Assembly (NCBI GenBank): GCA_000310025.1
Contig: FN648530.1
Span: 61,574-125,573 of the forward strand
Reading direction: 5' to 3'
DNA: 64,000 nt
Origin: Ectocarpus siliculosus
Taxonomy: Eukaryota; Sar; Phaeophyceae; Ectocarpales; Ectocarpaceae
Shown: positions 60,064-64,000 of the stretch, piece after piece
Layout: each line of letters begins with the position of its first letter
Numbering within the stretch: the first letter of the stretch is position 1
Notes under the pieces: model-generated
Told to the model about the DNA's origin: nothing
What the model saw: only the letters and a program-made list of their open reading frames with translations
Databases searched by the model: none
Made by a program: the position numbers and the translations under genes

Positions 60064-63000
60064 CTATCGGTCGAGCCCGATCAAGCTGAAAAACTCGGCC
60101 CTTGTTCTAGAATCCGCCTGGAAGCAGCCGTTCACGCTGCTGGTCATGGTGGTTGCCCCCTGCTTCTGCACGCCTCGCATGACCATGCACATGTGTCTGA
60201 CAAGATTTTTTTCATCACCAGGTGCAGGCACGAAAAAAAAAAAAGTAGCGTTCGGGACGACGGGTAAAAAATTGGTGTATTGGCCGTGGGACATATATCG
60301 TAGAAAAGCGGGGGGCTAGATTCGTACGTGACAGCAGTCTCTCTGCCCCCAGATAGATCGGGGTCGTGTGTTGCGTGTGTTGCGAGTGAGGAATGCTGCA
60401 GTCGTATCAAAACATCACAGCAGTTGCTTATTCCTAGATTAGTCCATTGGGGTCCCCCCAGCAAGCAACATTAGGCATGGCGGGTTGACTCCGGCGTATT
60501 GTAGAGTTGGCGAGCGGGGGAAAACGCGAAAACACGACAGCAGCTTCACAGAAACGAGCAGACGCAAAAAAAAATGGTAGTGGAGTCAAGAACATCGGAG
60601 AGTCACACGGAGAGTCACCGGCGCTGCAACCCGGTGACGGATTCCGAACACTTGTTTCCCAAAGCCATCTCACGATTTGATTGACTCTTACGGTGTACAG
60701 TACTCCATCCGGGGGGTAGAGGGTGAAAGTACAAAGGAAACTGAGAGAACGACTTTTTCACGCCATGTGTACCTTTACCTTTCCCCGGCAATTTTTTTCG
60801 TCGACGGCACTGCAAAAAAGAACAACCCGCCCGGCCAAACCCGAACCCTACCATAAAAAACTTCGTCATGTACCTAAGCTTTTAAGAGACCAGTGCATCA
60901 ATCTCCTCAGACAGTAGGAACAGCCCACCCATCCAATCCAAACCATAACACATCCATGCATACCCGACACGGCAACACCCATGTAACGCGGAGAAACGCA
61001 GCACGACTCACGATGCCTCGACGACCACCCCCACTCCCAACGGGTCGACCGCCTCTCGAATGGCTTCCGCGATCTGACGCGTCAACCTCTCTTGCACCTG
61101 CAGCCGGCGCGCGTACATGTCCGCGATTCGAGCCAGCTTGCTCAAGCCGATGATCTTCGGTACACGGACGGACGGCGAAGGAGAGAGCGAGCGTGTCAGC
61201 ACCGAACACAAACAGCGGAACTTGGGCGGCAGACATGACGTACACATACGCTAAATACGAAAAAGATGCATGTGACATACACCGCGTTTGGGTCTTTTGC
61301 TGCGTCCCGCGTTTTATTAGAGAGTTGGTCCATTTTTTGTGCTCCTTTGTACTTTCCTGCGTGTCTTTGTGTTTCCGTCTATTTGGATCTACCCTCTCCA
61401 AGTTTGACACCAAAAAATGCCGCGTCAACAGAGGAGGCACGAGACGGCAAAAGTTGCTCAGCACCACATAATCATTCCACGGTAGAGCCGAGATAAAGGC
61501 AAACACAAGCCCCTACGTTACGCTTGGGAGGTCTAGAGGAGGATGTTGGGAAGATGTTGGGCGGCGGGTAAAATAGACGTGTCTATAAATAGTGCTGGTT
61601 GAACACCAGTGCTGGTTGCCGGTATACTTTAGCCCAATGCCGGCCAATTCTCAGTGCGCACAGCCAAAGCTCTCAACAGCGCCGGTTGAGGGTTTTTTCG
61701 TCCCCGAACAGTGCCAGTTTAGGGCTATCCAGGCACTCTACGCAGTAGTGCCGGTAAATGGTGAATTTTCTGCGCACACTCGACACTAAAGAAGGACCTC
61801 TGATGTAAATTATGTATTCTACAGGGACCTCCACTGCTTTACTCTAGCGGTATTTGTTGCACTCATGGAACCGGTCGCCCCGGTAGTTCAATTGGTATCC
61901 TCGAAAACCTTGTCGTGGGCAGGATCAGGGGTTCGAATCCCGGCGTAAGCGAGCTTCTGTTTCTGGTCTTGGTGGAAAGCGAAAGCGCCCACTCATTGTT
62001 CGTGTGTACACAGAGGGAAGAGGGTGCTGCACTTCAAATAAAAATATGAGGCAAAGCACCGCAAGAGAGTTGGGTTGGGGGCCTCAGGGAGAGGGACCCT
62101 TCGGTGTGTGACCACGGGTTGGAGTAAACGGCACAAATACTGTGGGCGCTGATTTTTAAGTCATGACAAAAAAAAGGGGGGGGTCGTGGTTGAATGTCCA
62201 CAAGAAGAGCACAAGAGCACGCTTTGTTTGTGTGTGTGTTTTTATTATAAGCATCAACCGCGCAAACCGGCTGACCAATGAAAAGACGTCGGTCTCAGTG
62301 CGGGTGAAAACCAAGAACAAAACACTTCTAAATGCCATTAACTGGGACCCCGTGAGGGGGCGGCATGGGGGAGACTAACCTATTCTCCGGATCAAAGACA
62401 CAATAGTGTGTATGTGTGTGTGTGCAGTTTTATCTTACCTGATGGTGCTGACGTGGCACACATGGATATTGATTGGATTAGTGCAGAGCTGCTGCATACG
62501 CGCTCCTGTTTTGCGTCGCGCTGTACATCGAGAAGGATGCGCCACTGGCGACGTATTACGTGCAAGATGAGCGGGCTTGAACAATGCAACATTCATGCAA
62601 CCGTCCCTGGAAAAAACAAAAAAAAAACACAAATATATACCGCTGTGGGTTTGGGTCGTGTGGGCGCACTTCACCCCACGGGTGACATTATTGCACCCCT
62701 TCCTTATCATCTGCAGGTGGGGTCAGGTGGGCTCAATTCATCCCATGGGTGAAAATTGAAAATGATCACAACCCATCTTTATCACGCCCCCTTCTTGTCA
62801 ACCCCCCCGTGTGGGATGGAGTCCTGTGAGTGCAGTTTATGACACTGGTCACACAAGATATCACACCCCCTTCACAACACCACACCCGTGTGATACTTCT
62901 TGAACCTCCAAAAATGTCACCACACAGGTGTGGCATCTTGTGCTACCTATAGAGGTACGTATGTACATTGTACTTGCCTTTGATCGGGGGATGTAGGCGA

Positions 63001-63472
63001 TGTGAACCTTTCCAGTGAACGGAACCATGTGGTGCTCGCACAAGCTGTGTATCTCGATGTCCTTGACGAGGATCATCTCATGGTGGTCCTCTTCGAACAC
63101 GGCCTCGTTCACGATGTCGGACAGGCTCTGGCTGTACCCCCGGGTGCACGCCAGCAAGGCCTTGGCCATCCTCGAGGGAGTCTTGACCAAGCCCTCCCTT
63201 GATACGTCCTCCCCAAGGCATTCCAGCAGAGTGGAGCAGGCCTTCTGCATCTTGTCCAGTCGACCCTCGTCGTCGTCCGCCAGCGCACGTCGCATCTCTT
63301 CCGCGCGAACGTCGGGCGCGCTGCGCCTGCGCTTCAACCCAGGCCCTGCTTCCGCTGCGCCGTTAACCGCGCCCTTGCCTTTTGATGGGGAAGCCGCGGG
63401 GCCAGCAGCGCCGTTTCTGGGCGGCGCTGCTGCTGCTGCGGTTGATGTAGCGGCGTTATTTGCGGGCAACAT
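60064..63472 (-). CDS. GTP cyclohydrolase I (FolE/GCH1)
   Basis: Three exons on the minus strand: 62978-63472, 61012-61154 and 60064-60196 (TAG). Phases agree and the total is 256 residues. The enzyme converts GTP to 7,8-dihydroneopterin triphosphate, the first step to folates and other pterins. The N-terminal 60 residues are Ala/Pro/Lys-rich, as in the variable extension of eukaryotic forms. The core contains [40 protein letters not shown] (zinc Cys and catalytic/zinc His), [64 protein letters not shown] (second zinc Cys) and the TSSVNGCF end region. Exon 1 ends with a GC donor (AAG|GCAAGT at 62972-62977). Its 1.8-kb intron carries a SINE head and a MITE-like element whose end lies about 20 bp from that donor. 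A retroposon fragment lies about 200 bp upstream of the ATG. Confidence 0.96.
61585..61790. repeat. Degenerate GTGCCGGTT/GTGCTGGTT repeats
   Basis: The words AGTGCTGGTTG, AATGCCGGCCA, AGCGCCGGTTGAGGG, AGTGCCAGTTTAGGG and AGTGCCGGTAAATGG follow one another at roughly 20 to 60-bp spacing in the first GCH1 intron. It looks like a decayed minisatellite. Confidence 0.6.
61873..61945 (+). mobile_element. tRNA-derived SINE head, copy C
   Basis: It begins GGTCGCCCCGGTAGTTCAA, with an A-box-like TAGTTCAATTGG and a perfect B box GGTTCGAATCC. The 5' and 3' ends do not pair as an acceptor stem and the anticodon arm is irregular. It shares its head with 20380-20456 and 38594-38665. It lies in the first GCH1 intron. 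Confidence 0.62.
62638..62957. mobile_element. Small MITE-like element related to the TIR family
   Basis: About 320 bp. The right part (CCTCCAAAAATGTCACCACACAGGTGTGGCATCTTGTG) parallels the right end of the 16755-17649 element (CTCCAAAATGTTATCACCGGGGTGTG...CTTGTG). The outer ends TACCGCTGTGGGT and, inverted, TACCTCTATAGGT are similar. Internal text again favours TATCACACCCC and GGGTGACATT. Boundaries are approximate and it is more diverged than the other two copies. Confidence 0.5.
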
Positions 63473-64000
63473 GTGTACGTATATCTTGTCCTGGGCGACG
63501 AGTTGGCGACCACAGGAGGCGAGAGGGGTGGGGAATGTCGGCTGCTGGGCAAGGACTGCGTTGCAATTTTACGGCTGAGTGCGTAAATGCGGGATTCTCG
63601 AGCTCACGGCGGTCATGATTGGTCTGTCGGCGACACCTCTTCCGGCCGCCTTCGGCTCGAGCTCGCGCGAAATCACGCCGCATTTTTTTTTTCTAAATAA
63701 ATCTGACACAACGAATCCATCTCTATCATAGAAAAGAGTCTGAGACAGATTAGCAATAAATTCATAGCGTCAGAAAGTACCTGTATGTCTACGGTTTCCC
63801 AGACAGCATATAGGGACATCTCCCCTGCGGGTAACAGGCTCAACAAGACAGTTTGGTGTTTGGTAGCTGTCTTGTCTTGAAATCACGCCGCATTTCTTTT
63901 TTCTTTCTGTACGAAGTGGGGCGGGGGGCAAGGGGGTCCGTAGAAATCCCAAATGTTGGTGTTAATTTTCGGGGCCCTCTGTCCCTCTCTGCTCTGTCTA
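63473..64000. promoter_or_regulatory. Upstream region of GTP cyclohydrolase with retroposon insertion
   Basis: This holds the 5' untranslated region and probable promoter of the minus-strand GCH1 gene. I see no certain TATA box. The main visible event is insertion of a 184-bp retroposon fragment at 63695-63878 with a target duplication, about 200 bp upstream of the start codon. Confidence 0.45.
63669..63903 (-). mobile_element. A-tailed retroposon, copy 3, 5'-truncated, with target duplication
   Basis: The body (63695-63878) matches the 3' part of the copies at 33951 and 37164. It is flanked by direct repeats of about 25 bp (63669-63694 and 63879-63903), both reading GAAATCACGCCGCATTT followed by a T-rich stretch. 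On the minus strand the A-rich tail lies at the low-coordinate end. A 5' truncation with a long target duplication at a T-rich site is typical of LINE-driven insertion. It sits upstream of GCH1. Confidence 0.82.

Noticed and set aside
61873-61945. A possible tRNA gene
   Set aside because: The A and B boxes are present, but the acceptor stem and anticodon arm do not pair, and similar degenerate copies exist elsewhere in the window.

Overview
The window is intron-rich nuclear DNA from a eukaryote, most likely a stramenopile and probably a brown alga of the Ectocarpus type. That identity is inference. It rests on moderately GC-rich exons, many introns of 0.2-2 kb, a flagellar assembly gene (motile cells), GC-rich simple repeats and a possible plastid-type leader on a carrier. 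Nothing here is bacterial: I see no operons, rRNA, CRISPR or intact tRNA. Both ends and the region around one 100-N gap carry the smeared homopolymers of low-quality sequence ends.

Nine protein genes can be assembled exon by exon. In order: (1) 593-3559 +, a tandem two-domain cytochrome-b5-like (MAPR/PGRMC) protein, 5' end missing; (2) 5808-10080 -, DNAAF10/WDR92, a WD40 cochaperone for axonemal dynein assembly, complete at 356 aa; (3) 12218-14383 +, proteasome subunit beta-3 (PSMB3), complete except for its first codon; (4) 15204-21439 -, an ATP-grasp ligase; (5) 24100-28492 +, a mitochondrial-carrier-family protein with a long N-terminal leader, 448 aa; (6) 30346-35536 -, an F-box protein with a Tudor-knot/chromo-barrel region, 477 aa; (7) 36141-50971 +, a very long gene of about 17 exons that I do not recognise; (8) 52265-56947 +, NAD-dependent glycerol-3-phosphate dehydrogenase, 358 aa; (9) 60064-63472 -, GTP cyclohydrolase I, 256 aa. 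Most exon joins were checked by reading phase and by the continuity of family motifs.

Genes largely alternate in strand, giving convergent pairs (1/2, 3/4, 5/6, 8/9) and divergent pairs (2/3, 4/5, 6/7). The functions (heme binding, dynein assembly, proteolysis, ligation, transport, ubiquitin/chromatin, glycerolipid supply, pterin synthesis) are unrelated housekeeping roles with no shared pathway.

Mobile and repetitive DNA fills introns and spacers. There is a retroposon family with a (CAA)n tail (21.7-23.1 kb with a 23-bp target duplication, and 49.1-50.4 kb). A second A-tailed retroposon family has three copies. A TIR family with TA target duplications has one copy with a 196-aa passenger ORF. 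There are three degenerate tRNA-derived SINE heads and a 207-bp inverted repeat. An octamer, ACTGCTGT/ACAGCAGT, occurs nearly 40 times against about two expected by chance. Six of roughly fifty introns appear to use GC instead of GT donors, an unusually high share. I found no convincing undescribed multi-gene system. The most unusual signals are the octamer, the GC donors, the passenger ORF and the unrecognised long gene.
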